Assembly: GCA_026075535.2 (NCBI GenBank)
Contig: AP026541.1
Location: 11,408,001-11,472,000, forward strand
Origin: Tricholoma matsutake
Lineage: Eukaryota; Basidiomycota; Agaricomycetes; Agaricales; Tricholomataceae
Reading direction: 5' to 3'
Length of the DNA stretch: 64,000 nt
The stretch's first letter is position 1; the number at the start of each line of letters is the position of its first letter. The translations under genes were made by a program, and so were the position numbers. Below the pieces are notes generated by a model. That model did no database searches, was not told the origin of the DNA, and saw only the letters and a program-made list of their open reading frames with translations. Of the stretch, positions 63,895 through 64,000 are shown in pieces.

Positions 63895-64000
63895 CCTGGG
63901 AGAATGGGAGATTGGTGCGGTGTGGGAGGCTGGTACAGATCTCTAAAATACATGCAAGGTTCACGCACAATGTGTTAATGATGCTCGGGTCATCACGAAA

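Overview
The window is TE-packed nuclear DNA of a filamentous basidiomycete, most likely an Agaricomycete. Evidence: a Plavaka (CMC-type) Tnp2 transposase, a PIF/Harbinger pair, chromodomain Gypsy and several Copia retrotransposons, a retroelement RT/RNase H of a mushroom-typical type, short (54 bp) spliceosomal introns, and a decayed multi-exon cytochrome P450. I see no intact single-copy host gene; the P450 at the right end is the only recognisable ordinary host gene and it is broken. Family names come from recognising protein motifs by eye, not from database searches.

Layout. 1-3.0 kb: unrecognised DNA, then the minus-strand 3' part of a multicopy mushroom family of unknown function. 3.1-7.4 kb: a PIF/Harbinger unit (plus-strand SANT/Myb-like gene, minus-strand DDE transposase) between inverted copies of a 280 bp repeat. 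7.9-12.3 kb: decayed Plavaka transposase with an 832 bp intron carrying a minisatellite. 12.3-13.4 and 25.3-25.6 kb: one AT-rich degenerate repeat tract split by Copia-1. 13.368-25.329 kb: Copia-1 (TSD CCTGC) with Gypsy-1 (14.277-20.819, TSD CATTC) nested in its gag. 25.3-37 kb: nested mosaic of a truncated Copia-2, a minus-strand Copia-3, and two non-autonomous hAT-like elements with 8 bp TSDs; the larger one (30.071-35.393) interrupts Copia-3 RNase H and itself contains a Tc1/mariner element, tRNA-derived SINE-like heads, tandem repeats and hairpin arrays. 37.5-41.0 kb: minus-strand gag-RT-RNase H element with a likely intron in the RT. 41-45.3 kb: decayed MULE-like or related multicopy ORF. 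45.3-47.9 kb: duplicated non-coding DNA. 47.9-48.7 kb: remnant of the hairpin-rich non-autonomous family. 48.67-54.5 kb: Gypsy-2 (minus, intact gag). 54.54-61.42 kb: Copia-4 (minus), carrying a foreign 1.19 kb insert. 61.42-63.89 kb: P450 pseudogene whose 3' part is cut off by Copia-4.

Two themes run across the window. (1) Decay by CpG deamination: most in-frame stops read as CGA to TGA, and in five different retroelements a catalytic Asp codon preceded by C has become Asn. This suggests a CpG-methylated, silenced compartment. (2) RNA- or DNA-level structure in non-coding parts: an array of six hairpins with constant loops and covarying stems in the Gypsy-1 LTR, and a family of non-autonomous elements built from recurrent covarying hairpins (one type just before an intron-like tract, another a dispersed quasi-palindrome).
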